Of a stretch of 64,000 nucleotides of DNA, positions 43,375-51,341 are shown piece after piece. Each line of letters begins with the position of its first letter. The stretch's first letter is position 1. Origin of the DNA: Nocardioides potassii (GTDB lineage Bacteria; Actinomycetota; Actinomycetes; Propionibacteriales; Nocardioidaceae); the NCBI RefSeq assembly GCF_021648885.1, contig NZ_JAKJHZ010000010.1, positions 372,001 through 436,000 on the forward strand. The letters run 5' to 3'. The notes beneath the pieces were generated by a model. It ran no database searches, was not told the DNA's origin, and saw nothing but the letters and a program-made list of their open reading frames with translations. The position numbers were made by a program, and so were the translations under genes.

Positions 43375-44178
43375 ATGAGCACTCCCCTCGTCGCGACGAA
43401 CAGCCGCGTCAAGGAGGCTCGCAAGCTGAGCCGACGTTCGGTACGCACCGAGCGGCGGCTCTTCCTTGCCGACGGCCCGAAGGCTGTCGAGGGCGCCCTG
43501 GGCGCCACCACGCACGACGGCGAGCCCTGCGTCGTCGAGGTCTTCGCGACACCCGACGCCGCGCAGCGGTACGACGACCTCCTCGGCGGCGTCGACGACG
43601 TCGTCCTGGTCGACGACCGGGCGATGGCCGCGCTGTCGGACTCCGTGTCGCCGGCCGGCGTGGTCGCGGTGTGCCGCTTCGTCGACGTACCGCTCCAGCA
43701 GCTGCTCGAGACGTCCTCGCCGCCCCTCGTGGTGTGCGCCGACGTCCGAGACCCCGGCAACGCCGGGACGATCATCCGCACCGCCGACGCGGTGGGAGCC
43801 GGGGGAGTGGTCCTCACCGGCCACAGCGTCGACCCGCACAACCCGAAGACCGTCCGCGCGTCCGTGGGTTCGCTGTTCCACCTCCCCGTCGCCGTCGAGC
43901 CCGACACGGAGGTCGCCGTGCGCCGCGTGCGGGCTGCGGGCATGGACGTGCTGGCCGCGGACGGCGCGGGCGAGCTCGACCTCTTCGAGATCGACGAGCT
44001 GCTCGCCGACGACGTGGCGTGGTTGTTCGGCAACGAGGCGTGGGGACTGCCCGAGGACGTCGCGGGCCTCGCCGACCACCGGGTCCGCATCCCGATCGCC
44101 GGTCGGGCGGAGAGCCTCAACCTCTCCACCGCCGCCGCGGTGTGCCTCTACGCCACGGCCCGCGCCCACCGCGGCTGA
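43375..44178 (+). CDS. TrmH/SpoU-family rRNA methyltransferase (third)
   Basis: 267 residues. N-terminal L30e-like domain (RVKEARKLSRRSVRTERRLFLADGP) and SpoU knot: VVCADVRDPGNAGTIIRTADAVGA, FGNEAWGLPEDV, IPIAGRAESLNLSTAAAVCLY. This gene sits behind rplT in many actinobacteria and is usually annotated as a 23S rRNA (2'-O) methyltransferase, similar to TsnR/RlmB. Methylation site unknown. 58 bp after rplT, probably read through from the ribosomal operon. Confidence 0.93.
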   Translation: MSTPLVATNSRVKEARKLSRRSVRTERRLFLADGPKAVEGALGATTHDGEPCVVEVFATPDAAQRYDDLLGGVDDVVLVDDRAMAALSDSVSPAGVVAVCRFVDVPLQQLLETSSPPLVVCADVRDPGNAGTIIRTADAVGAGGVVLTGHSVDPHNPKTVRASVGSLFHLPVAVEPDTEVAVRRVRAAGMDVLAADGAGELDLFEIDELLADDVAWLFGNEAWGLPEDVAGLADHRVRIPIAGRAESLNLSTAAAVCLYATARAHRG

Positions 44179-44182
44179 CACC

Positions 44183-45169
44183 TCATCCGCGGTCGACGGG
44201 AAGCGCAGCGGCGTACCTCTCCGCGAGCGTGGCCACGTGGGTGACCAGCTCGGGCGGGGCGTCGACGTGGAAGTCGAGGCCGAGCAGGCCGATCCACACG
44301 GCGACCATCTCGACGCTGTCGGCGCCGGTCGCCAGCACGCTGTGCGACTCGTCGACCGTCTCGACGACGCCCACGGTCGGGTTGATCCGGCTCAGCACCT
44401 CCTCGGCGGGGGCGTCCACCGCGATCCGGCAGTGCACCGCCCAGCCGGTGGACGCCACGTCGCGCAGCACGAACGCCGCGTAGTCGCCGCCCTCCAACGG
44501 GTCGGGCGCGAACCGCCCGGCTCCGGGAGTGCGGAGCTCGATCCAGTCGGCGCGGTAGGCCTGCCAGCTGCGGTCGTCGCGGCGGCGGGCGACGACGTAC
44601 CACCGCTCCTGCCAGCTCACGAGCCGGTAGGGGTCGGCCTCGACCCGTTCCTCGGCGTCCGGGTCGCCGCCCGGGTGGTTCCGCATCCGCAGTCCCTCGT
44701 GGTCGCGGATCGCCGCGGCCAGGTCGGCCAGCAGCCCGACGTCGACGGCCGGCGCCGCCACGTTGGTGGCGGTGTTGGCCGGGCCCACGTCGGTGCTCTC
44801 GTGCAGCGCCCGCACCCGGCGGCGGAGCCGGTCGGGCAGCACCTGCTCGAGCTTGCCCAGCGCCAGGGCGCTGGGCTCCTCGAGCCCCCGCACCGTCGCC
44901 GCCGAGCCGAGCCCGACGGCCACCGCCACGGCCTCGTCGCCCTCCAGGAGCAGGGGAGGCAGCCGGCCGTGGTCACCGAACCGGTAGCCGCCCGTGGGTC
45001 CCCGCACGGAGTCGATCGGGTAGCCGAGCTCGCGGAGGCGCTCGACGTCCTTGCGGACGGTGCGCTCCCCGACACCGAGCCGAGACGCGAGGTCCGCCGC
45101 CGGGACGACGGATCGCGCCTGCAGCAGGCCCAGCAGCGCGAGCAGGCGGGAGGAGGTCTGGAGAGGCAC
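44183..45169 (-). CDS. YafY-type HTH/WYL transcriptional regulator
   Basis: 328 residues from GTG 45169 with AGGGAG 6 nt upstream. N-terminal HTH_11 (SRLLALLGLLQARSVVPAADL, VGERTVRKDVERLRELGY), a GPTGGYRFG wing, and a C-terminal WYL domain (WYVVARRRDDRSWQAYRADW, the signature reads R-W-Y-V-V) with a WCX extension. WYL domains bind nucleic-acid-like or other small ligands. Divergent from the epoxide-hydrolase gene, which it likely regulates; such pairs are common in actinobacteria. It ends 4 bp from the methyltransferase stop (convergent). Confidence 0.92.
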   Translation of the reverse strand: MPLQTSSRLLALLGLLQARSVVPAADLASRLGVGERTVRKDVERLRELGYPIDSVRGPTGGYRFGDHGRLPPLLLEGDEAVAVAVGLGSAATVRGLEEPSALALGKLEQVLPDRLRRRVRALHESTDVGPANTATNVAAPAVDVGLLADLAAAIRDHEGLRMRNHPGGDPDAEERVEADPYRLVSWQERWYVVARRRDDRSWQAYRADWIELRTPGAGRFAPDPLEGGDYAAFVLRDVASTGWAVHCRIAVDAPAEEVLSRINPTVGVVETVDESHSVLATGADSVEMVAVWIGLLGLDFHVDAPPELVTHVATLAERYAAALPVDRG

Positions 45170-45226
45170 GACGACTCCCTCTGATGCGGTGGGAAATAGC
45201 GGCGCGTTCCGTGCCGGAATGCGTCC

Positions 45227-45232
45227 TACCGT
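45227..45232 (+). promoter_or_regulatory. -10 element (TACCGT) of the epoxide-hydrolase gene
   Basis: TACCGT, 6 nt before ATG 45239; leaderless spacing. The 69-bp region also carries the WYL regulator promoter on the other strand. Confidence 0.5.
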
Positions 45233-45238
45233 ACCGGC

Positions 45239-46411
45239 ATGACCACTCACCAGGACCCGTCCCGACCCCTCGACCTGCGCCCCTTCACGGTGGCCGTCCC
45301 CCAGGACGCCATCGACGACCTGCACGCCCGGCTCGCCCGCACCCGCTACGCCGCCGAGCCGGCCGACACCGCCGGCACCGACGACTGGTCGGCCGGAGCC
45401 CCCGTCGCCTACCTCCGCGAGATGGTGCAGCACTGGAGCACCGACTTCGACTGGCGTGCCCAGGAGGAGCGGATGAACGCGCACCCGCAGTTCCTCACGG
45501 AGATCGACGGCCAGACGATCCACTTCGTGCACGTCCGCTCGGCCAACGAGGACGCCACGCCGCTCCTGCTCCTGCACACCTACCCGGGCTCGTTCGTCGA
45601 CTTCCTCGACGTCATCGAGCACCTGACGGGCGACTTCCACCTCGTCATCCCCTCGATCCCCGGCGTCGGCTGGAGCCAGCCGCTCAGCGACGGCGCCTGG
45701 GACTCGACCCGCGTCGCCCGCACCTGGGACACCCTCATGCGCGGCCTCGGCTACTCGTCGTACGGCGCCCACGGCTCCGACAACGGTGCGATCGTCGCCC
45801 GCGCGCTCGCGATGCTCGCACCGGAGGGCTTCCTCGGTGCCCACGTGCTGCAGCTGTTCTCGTTCCCGTCGGGCGACCCGGCCGAGTTCGAGAGGATGAC
45901 TCCGGCCGACCACGCGGCGCTCGAGTTCGCCGGGTGGTTCCAGACCGTCAACGGCTACGCCTCGATGAACGCCTCCCGCCCGCGCACCATCGCCGCCGCC
46001 CTCAGTGACTCGCCGGTCGGCCAGCTGGCCTACAACGAGCTGTTCGAGAGCTTCGGCAACGGCACGTCGCGAGTGACCCGCGAGCAGGTCCTGACCCAGG
46101 TCAGCCTCTACTGGTTCACCAACAGCAGCGGCGGTGCCGTGCAGGCCTACCGCGCGGAGCAGGCGGTCGAGGAGCGGGTGAACGAGGGACGGATCGGCGT
46201 CGCCGTCTTCGCCGACGACTTCCGGTCCATGCGTCCCTTCGCCGAGCGCGACAACACGAACATCGTGTCCTGGACCGAGCACCCCGAGGGCGGGCACTTC
46301 GCGTCGATGGAGGTCCCCGCCGAGGTGGCCTCCGCGATCCGCGGGTTCTACGCAGGCGCTTGGAAGAGCAGCGTGCGGGGCGCCGGCGACCGGCTAGCCT
46401 CGCGGACGTGA
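45239..46411 (+). CDS. Epoxide-hydrolase-family alpha/beta hydrolase
   Basis: 390 residues. N-terminal EHN domain (FTVAVPQDAIDDLHARLARTRY) and alpha/beta hydrolase core. The oxyanion motif reads L-L-H-T-Y-P-G-S instead of H-G-W-P-G-S, and the nucleophile elbow is G-S-D-N-G (normally G-G-D-W-G), keeping the catalytic Asp. Lid tyrosine is probably in SLYWFTNS; the late G-G-H-F-A-S-M-E supplies His. Microsomal-type epoxide hydrolases open epoxides to diols. The two motif changes suggest an altered substrate or reaction. Overlaps the next gene by 4 bp. Confidence 0.88.
   Translation: MTTHQDPSRPLDLRPFTVAVPQDAIDDLHARLARTRYAAEPADTAGTDDWSAGAPVAYLREMVQHWSTDFDWRAQEERMNAHPQFLTEIDGQTIHFVHVRSANEDATPLLLLHTYPGSFVDFLDVIEHLTGDFHLVIPSIPGVGWSQPLSDGAWDSTRVARTWDTLMRGLGYSSYGAHGSDNGAIVARALAMLAPEGFLGAHVLQLFSFPSGDPAEFERMTPADHAALEFAGWFQTVNGYASMNASRPRTIAAALSDSPVGQLAYNELFESFGNGTSRVTREQVLTQVSLYWFTNSSGGAVQAYRAEQAVEERVNEGRIGVAVFADDFRSMRPFAERDNTNIVSWTEHPEGGHFASMEVPAEVASAIRGFYAGAWKSSVRGAGDRLASRT
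46395..46400 (+). promoter_or_regulatory. -10 element (TAGCCT) of the DUF4031 gene
   Basis: TAGCCT inside the end of the hydrolase gene, 7 nt before GTG 46408, giving the small gene its own possible leaderless transcript. Confidence 0.45.
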
Positions 46412-46686
46412 TCCTCATCGATCCGCCTGCCGTGGCCAGGTGGGACCGGCTCTGGTCCCACCTGGCCAGCGACACGTCGTACGACGAGGCGCACGCGTTC
46501 GCGGCCGCCCACGGCATCCCCGCCCGCGGCTGGGACCGCGACCACTACGACGTCCCGTCGGACTTCTACGACGCGATGGTCGCCGCCGGCGCGGTGCCGG
46601 TCACGTCCCGCGAGCTCGTCTCCGCGCTGCGCCGCGCCGGGCTCCGCCGACCGAAGGCGCAGTCGCTGAGGCCCGACCTGCCCTAG
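46408..46686 (+). CDS. DUF4031 protein
   Basis: 92 residues from GTG 46408. DUF4031 pattern: VILIDPPAVARWDRLWSHL, then SYDEAHAFAAAHGIPARGWD, DHYDVPSDFYDAMVAAGAV and VTSRELVSALRRAGLR. Small soluble actinobacterial protein; function unknown. The coding sequence contains a perfect 15-bp hairpin (46433-46468). Confidence 0.9.
   Translation: MILIDPPAVARWDRLWSHLASDTSYDEAHAFAAAHGIPARGWDRDHYDVPSDFYDAMVAAGAVPVTSRELVSALRRAGLRRPKAQSLRPDLP
46433..46468 (+). other. Perfect 15-bp hairpin within the DUF4031 coding region
   Basis: TGGCCAGGTGGGACC (46433-46447) pairs perfectly with GGTCCCACCTGGCCA (46454-46468) around GGCTCT. It begins 25 nt after the start codon. Both arms are coding (A-R-W-D-R-L-W-S-H-L-A). 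Confidence 0.7.
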
Positions 46687-46689
46687 GGT
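46684..46689 (+). promoter_or_regulatory. -10 element (TAGGGT) of the soluble histidine kinase gene
   Basis: TAGGGT overlaps the DUF4031 stop codon and lies 7 nt before GTG 46697, which supports that start over GTG 46688. Confidence 0.45.
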
Positions 46690-46696
46690 GAGCGAC

Positions 46697-47767
46697 GTGT
46701 CCGGGGAGAGGAAGGTCGACAGCACGCCCACCCGGCTGAGGTCGCTCGCCGACGCCTACCCCGACGGGATCCTCGGCGCGACGCGGGACGGTGTCGTCAC
46801 CATCCTCAACGCGCAGGGCGCTGCACTGCTCGGCATCGACCCCCAGGAGGCGGCGACCCGGCCGCTGGGCGACGTGCTGCGCCTGCTCGACCAGGACGGC
46901 CGCACCTGGCTCGACGTCAACCGGCCCTTCGACAGCATCTCGACGGTCCGTGGCGTGCCGGAGCAGTCCTGGCTCAACGCATCCGGTGACGAGGTGCTGA
47001 CCACCGCCAAGCTGGTGCGCAACGAGCCCCTCGGGCCGGTCCTCGGCATCGCCGTCGGGCTGCGCAGCGGGCGCGGGCGGGCCCGGCTGGACCGCGAGCG
47101 CTCCGACCTCGTCGCCACCGTCGCCCACGAGCTCCGCTCGCCCCTCACCGGCGTGAAGGGGTTCGTCCAGGCCCTGCTCAACCGCTGGGACAAGCTCACC
47201 GACGACCAGCGCAAGCTGATGCTCACCACCGTCAACGCCGACGCCGACCGCCTCGCGCGCCTGATCGCCGAGCTCCTCGACGTCGCCCGCATCGACACCG
47301 ACCGCCTGCAGCTCTACCCGCGCGAGTCGTCCGCCGAGGTGCTGGTGCGTCGGGTGGTCGACTCGATCGAGGCCGGTACGTCGCGCGAGATCCGGCTCGA
47401 CGTCGAGGCCGACCTGCCCGACGTGTTCGCCGACCCCGACAAGTTCACCCAGGTCGTCACCAACCTCGTCGAGAACGCCATCCGGCACGGCCAGGGCGAG
47501 GTCCGCGTTGGCCTGGCGCGCGCGGAGAGCCCCTACGGCGTACGCATCACCGTCGACGACGAGGGCGACGGCATCCCGGTCGAGCTCCGACGCCGGGTGT
47601 TCACGAAGTTCTGGACGACCGGTGACTCGGGTGGCAGCGGACTCGGGATGTACATCGTCGGCGGCCTCGCTCGCGCCCACGGTGGCTGGGTCACCATCGA
47701 CGACGCCCCCGGCGGCGGCGCCCGGGTGATGGTCGACTGGCCGAGCGACGACCAGCGGCCGGACTGA
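46697..47767 (+). CDS. Soluble sensor histidine kinase (PAS-HisKA-HATPase)
   Basis: 356 residues from GTG 46697, 7 nt after TAGGGT; GTG 46688 would overlap that hexamer. No membrane segment. An N-terminal PAS-like domain (YPDGILGATRDGVVTILNAQ, about residues 20-120) is followed by HisKA (DLVATVAHELRSPLTGVKG, phospho-His144) and HATPase_c (N box VVTNLVENAIRHG, G1 VDDEGDGIP, G2 GSGLGMYIV). In actinobacteria a kinase of this type lies between the rplT-trmH genes and pheS; its partner regulator is usually not adjacent. Signal unknown, but the cytosolic PAS domain suggests an internal cue. Confidence 0.9.
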   Translation: MSGERKVDSTPTRLRSLADAYPDGILGATRDGVVTILNAQGAALLGIDPQEAATRPLGDVLRLLDQDGRTWLDVNRPFDSISTVRGVPEQSWLNASGDEVLTTAKLVRNEPLGPVLGIAVGLRSGRGRARLDRERSDLVATVAHELRSPLTGVKGFVQALLNRWDKLTDDQRKLMLTTVNADADRLARLIAELLDVARIDTDRLQLYPRESSAEVLVRRVVDSIEAGTSREIRLDVEADLPDVFADPDKFTQVVTNLVENAIRHGQGEVRVGLARAESPYGVRITVDDEGDGIPVELRRRVFTKFWTTGDSGGSGLGMYIVGGLARAHGGWVTIDDAPGGGARVMVDWPSDDQRPD

Positions 47768-47827
47768 CCCTCCCGACCTCCACACAACCTTCACGAGTCG
47801 TCCCCGCCTCCTGCCCGTCGCGGCTCC

Positions 47828-47833
47828 TAGGGT
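47828..47833 (+). promoter_or_regulatory. -10 element (TAGGGT) of the response-regulator operon
   Basis: TAGGGT, 6 nt before ATG 47840 (leaderless). Upstream, CAACCTTCACGAG (47787-47799) is a possible OmpR-type half-site. Confidence 0.5.
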
Positions 47834-47839
47834 CGGGGC

Positions 47840-48550
47840 ATGACGTCGAGCACGCCTTCGCGGACCGCCCTCGTGGTGGAGGACGAGCGCACGATCAACG
47901 ACGCCCTGGCCCAGCGGTTGCGCGCCGAGGGGTACGTCGTCGAGCAGGCCTTCGACGGTCCCTCGGCCGTCGAGCGGGCCAGCTCCGTCGAGCCCGACGT
48001 CGTGCTGCTCGACGTGATGCTGCCCGGTTTCGACGGGCTCGAGGTCTGCCGGCGGATCCAGGCCGAGCGGCCGGTCCCCGTGCTCATGCTGACCGCGCGA
48101 GACGACGAGGCCGACGTGCTGGTCGGCCTCGGCGTCGGCGCCGACGACTACCTCACCAAGCCGTTCTCGATGCGCGAGGTCGTCGCCCGCGTCGCCGCGC
48201 TGCTGCGGCGCGTCGAACGCGCCGAGGCGCTCGCCGTCGAGCGACCCGCCACCCTCGAGGTCGGTGCGATCGTCATCGACCCCGGCGCCCGGCGTACGAC
48301 GGTCGCGGGGGAGCCGGTCCACCTGACCCCGACCGAGTTCGACCTGCTGCTGTGCCTGGCGCGGGAGGCAGGACAGGTGCTCGGCCGCGACCGGCTGCTC
48401 CGCGAGGTGTGGGACTGGGGCGACTCGTGGGGGAGCGCGGGTGCCGCGCGCACCGTCGACAGCCACGTGAAGGCGCTGCGCGCCAAGGTCGGCGCCGAGC
48501 GCATCCGTACGGTGCACGGCGTCGGCTACGCCCTCGAGGCCCTCCCGTGA
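47840..48550 (+). CDS. OmpR/PhoB-family response regulator
   Basis: 236 residues. Receiver domain (ALVVEDERTINDALAQRL with acidic E14/D15, phospho-Asp58 in VVLLDVMLPGFDG, and the Lys of L-T-K-P-F) and a C-terminal winged helix (HLTPTEFDLLLCLAREAGQV, RTVDSHVKALRAKVG, IRTVHGVGYALE). It overlaps the kinase gene by 4 bp (GTGA), a cognate pair. Targets unknown; the family binds direct repeats with 10-11 bp period. Confidence 0.95.
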   Translation: MTSSTPSRTALVVEDERTINDALAQRLRAEGYVVEQAFDGPSAVERASSVEPDVVLLDVMLPGFDGLEVCRRIQAERPVPVLMLTARDDEADVLVGLGVGADDYLTKPFSMREVVARVAALLRRVERAEALAVERPATLEVGAIVIDPGARRTTVAGEPVHLTPTEFDLLLCLAREAGQVLGRDRLLREVWDWGDSWGSAGAARTVDSHVKALRAKVGAERIRTVHGVGYALEALP

Positions 48551-51141
48551 CTCCGCGCACCGCCACACCGCTCGACACCGTGTCGAGCCTCAAGGTCAAG
48601 CTCGGGCTGCTCGTCGCCGCCTCCGTCGTCGTGGCCGTCCTGCTCAGCCTGCTCGGCTCGGCGGCCCACGTGCCGCCGCTGCTGGTGCTGCCGGTCACCG
48701 TCGCGCTCGCCCTCGGCGTCACCCAGCTGCTCGCAGCGGGCATGGTGGCGCCGCTGCGCCGGATGACCGAGGTGTCGCGAGCGATGGCGCGCGGTGACTA
48801 CTCGGGGCGCGTCCTCACGACCGCCACCGACGAGGTCGGGCAGCTCGCTGCGGCCTTCAACCGCATGGCCGAGGACCTCGCGACCGTCGACCGCGAGCGA
48901 CGCGACCTGATCGCGACTGTCTCCCACGAGCTGCGTACGCCGCTCACGGCGATGACGGCACTGCTCGAGAACCTCGCCGACGGCGTCGTACCGGCCGACG
49001 CCGAGCACCTGGGCGCCGCGCTGGAGGAGGCCCAGCGGCTCGGGCGGCTCGTGGACGACCTGCTCCAGCTCTCGCGGCTCGAGGCCGGGGTCGTCGAGCT
49101 CGACCGCCAACCGGTCGTCCTCCGCTCGCTCGTCGAGGAGTCCGTAGCCCAGGTGGCCGCCGCCGGCCGCACCGGGGCCTTCGACGTGACCGTCCCGGCC
49201 GACCTGGACGTCGAGGGCGACCCCGCCCGATTGCGCCAGCTGCTGGTCAACGTCCTGGACAACGCGGGTCGGCACGCGCCGCCCGGCACGACCGTCCGGG
49301 TGTCCGGAGGAGCGGATCGAGACACCGGACGGCGCTGGTGGCTCGAGGTCACCGACGAGGGCGGGGGAGTCGCGCCCGAGGACCGCGAGCGCGTCTTCGA
49401 GCGGTTCGGCACCGACGGAGGCGGCGGCACCGGGCTCGGCCTCGCGGTGGCCCGGTGGGTCGCCCAGCTCCACGGCGGCACGCTGCGATTCCTCGACCCC
49501 GACTCCGGCCGTGGCGCCCGGCTGCGGCTCGAGATCGGCTCACCCGACCCGTCCCTTCCCGCCTCGACCTCCCCGGAGTCCGTCATGACCACCACTGCCC
49601 CCACCGGGCCGACGTCGCCTGCTCCCGTCCTCGCACGCCCCGGCACCGGCATGGACGCGCTCTTCGGCCGGTTCTGGCCAGAGCCGGGCAGGTCGTCGGG
49701 CTGGCGGACGGTCCTCGCCGCCGCTGTCGCCGGTGTCGTCGCCGGTGTCGCACTCTCGTTCCACGGTCCCGGCATCAGCTGGACCCTCGCCGCACTGGCC
49801 TGCGGCACCGCCGCCTGGCTCACCGCCCGGGGCCGTCGCGACCCGTGGACGCTTGCCTGCACTGGCCTCGCCGTCCTGCTGGTGCTGCCGATGACCCTGC
49901 TCGCCGCCGAGTGGGTGCAGGTGCTGTGCCTGCTCGCCGCGACGGCCGTCTTCCTGTGCGGGGTGACCGGCGCACGGACGCTTCCGGGATTCGTGCTCAC
50001 CGGGATCTCGTGGCCGCTCGCCTCACTGCGCGGGCTGCCGTGGTTCGGACGCTCGGTCCGGCTCGCCGGCACCGGCTCGCAGACCCCGGCCGTCGTGCGT
50101 ACGACGGCGTGGTCCGTGCTGGCCCTCGGCGTCTTCGGCACGATCTTCGCCACCGCCAACCCCGTCTTCGGGTCGTGGGTGGACGCGCTCGTGCCCAGCC
50201 TGAGCTTCAACGAGGTCGTCGGTCGCGCCTTCCTGGCCTGCTTCGTCTTCGCCGTCACGCTCGGTGCGGCCTACCTCGCGCTCAACCCCTCGCAGGTCGA
50301 CGTGCTCGACGGCCGGCGCCCCGCACCGCTGACCAACCGGTTCGAGTGGCTCGTCCCGGTGCTCGTCGTCGATGCGGTCTTCCTCGCCTTCATCGCCGCG
50401 CAGGCCCGCGCGCTGGTCGGCGGCGAGGACTACATCCGGGAGTCGACGGGCCTCACCTATGCCGACTACGTGCACCAGGGGTTCGGCCAGCTCACCCTCG
50501 CCACGGCCCTCACCGTGCTGGTCGTCTGGGTCGCGTCCCGCCGCGCGGGCGACGGCCCGGACGACCGTCGCTGGCTCGTCGGCTCCCTCGGGCTGCTCTG
50601 CGTGCTGACGCTGCTCGTCGTGGCCTCCGCCCTGCGCGGGATGGCGGTCTACCAGGACGCGTACGGCTTCACGACGCTGCGGCTCTTCGTCGACGTCTTC
50701 GAGGGGTGGCTCGGCTCGGTCGTCCTCGCGATCATGGTGGCGGGCGTTGCCGGGAGGGGGCGCTGGCTGCCTCGCGTCGCCCTCGTCTCGGGCGCCCTCG
50801 CCCTCGTCGGGCTGGCCGCGATCAACCCGGACGCCTGGGTGGCCGAGCGCAACCTCGACCGCTACGAGGCGACCGGCAAGCTCGACCTGCGCTACCTGCA
50901 GACCCTCTCCGTGGACGCCGCGCCGGTGATCGTGGACCGGCTGCCGGCCGAGGTCGCGCGCTGCGTGCTGCAGGACAACCCGTTCAACGCGCTCCGCCCG
51001 GACGTCCTCGACGACCCGCGTGCCTGGAACCTCGGTCGCGCGCGCGCGGCAGACGCGGTCGCACCGCTCGACCTCGGCACCAGGCCAACGGTTGGTCCGC
51101 GGGACGGGTGCGCCGACGTGTGGACCGACTTCGGGGAGTAG
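48547..51141 (+). CDS. Membrane histidine kinase fused to a DUF4173-type polytopic membrane domain
   Basis: 864 residues in one uninterrupted frame from GTG 48547. Residues 1-345: short head, two membrane helices (about 19-40 and 43-65), HAMP, HisKA (DLIATVSHELRTPLTAM, His127), and HATPase (VNVLDNAGRHAPPG, GTGLGLAVARWV). After a Pro/Ser/Thr linker (about 345-370) comes a second unit: about ten helices, FEWLVPVLVVDAVFLAFIAA, TYADYVHQGFGQLTLATAL, and INPDAWVAERNLDRYEATGK, typical of DUF4173/DUF4153 proteins. In relatives these are separate adjacent genes. An ATG at 49585 with GGAG 8 nt before it could still start the second protein alone. ATGA there looks like a former 4-bp gene overlap. Role of the DUF domain is unknown. 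Confidence 0.85.
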   Translation: MTPRTATPLDTVSSLKVKLGLLVAASVVVAVLLSLLGSAAHVPPLLVLPVTVALALGVTQLLAAGMVAPLRRMTEVSRAMARGDYSGRVLTTATDEVGQLAAAFNRMAEDLATVDRERRDLIATVSHELRTPLTAMTALLENLADGVVPADAEHLGAALEEAQRLGRLVDDLLQLSRLEAGVVELDRQPVVLRSLVEESVAQVAAAGRTGAFDVTVPADLDVEGDPARLRQLLVNVLDNAGRHAPPGTTVRVSGGADRDTGRRWWLEVTDEGGGVAPEDRERVFERFGTDGGGGTGLGLAVARWVAQLHGGTLRFLDPDSGRGARLRLEIGSPDPSLPASTSPESVMTTTAPTGPTSPAPVLARPGTGMDALFGRFWPEPGRSSGWRTVLAAAVAGVVAGVALSFHGPGISWTLAALACGTAAWLTARGRRDPWTLACTGLAVLLVLPMTLLAAEWVQVLCLLAATAVFLCGVTGARTLPGFVLTGISWPLASLRGLPWFGRSVRLAGTGSQTPAVVRTTAWSVLALGVFGTIFATANPVFGSWVDALVPSLSFNEVVGRAFLACFVFAVTLGAAYLALNPSQVDVLDGRRPAPLTNRFEWLVPVLVVDAVFLAFIAAQARALVGGEDYIRESTGLTYADYVHQGFGQLTLATALTVLVVWVASRRAGDGPDDRRWLVGSLGLLCVLTLLVVASALRGMAVYQDAYGFTTLRLFVDVFEGWLGSVVLAIMVAGVAGRGRWLPRVALVSGALALVGLAAINPDAWVAERNLDRYEATGKLDLRYLQTLSVDAAPVIVDRLPAEVARCVLQDNPFNALRPDVLDDPRAWNLGRARAADAVAPLDLGTRPTVGPRDGCADVWTDFGE

Positions 51142-51151
51142 CATCGCGGTC

Positions 51152-51205
51152 GTGGACACGAGCTTGCGATTTCTGCGCCCCGGACCTGGTCCGTCGGGCA
51201 GCTGA
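51152..51205 (+). CDS. Possible 17-residue leader peptide upstream of pheS
   Basis: GTG 51152 lies 7 nt after TAGCAT (51139-51144), the same spacing as the leaderless genes here. It encodes VDTSLRFLRPGPGPSGS and stops at 51205. It has one Phe, coded by TTT, which is very rare in this genome, next to the rare codons TTG and CGA. E. coli pheST is attenuated by a Phe-rich leader peptide; one Phe is weak support, so this is tentative. Confidence 0.3.
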   Translation: MDTSLRFLRPGPGPSGS

Positions 51206-51238
51206 CGCATCCGGGTCCGGGGAGTCCCCGTCCGACCC
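51178..51238 (+). promoter_or_regulatory. Mutually exclusive hairpins in the pheS leader
   Basis: CCCCGGACC (51178-51186) can pair with GGTCCGGGG (51214-51222). Instead, 51181-51193 can fold on itself (CGGACC-T-GGTCCG), and 51213-51238 can form GGGTC/GACCC plus CGGGG/CCCCG. The first pairing excludes the other two, as in attenuators. No U-run follows. The remaining 100 nt to the pheS ATG show a TAGACT (51254-51259) and a repeated GCCGCGCGAA; no gene. Confidence 0.35.
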
Positions 51239-51341
51239 ACGCTCGTCCATCCCTAGACTCTGCGGCTGACCTGCTGTCGCCGCGCGAAAGCCACTCGATG
51301 ACTTCGCGGCCGACATCGGTAGCGCCGCGCGAAGGAGAGCC

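Noticed and set aside
49500..49600. Frameshift or sequencing error at the kinase-DUF4173 junction
   Set aside because: Both domains read cleanly in one frame up to the junction and the linker codons look normal for this genome. I keep the fusion as seen but mention re-sequencing as the check.
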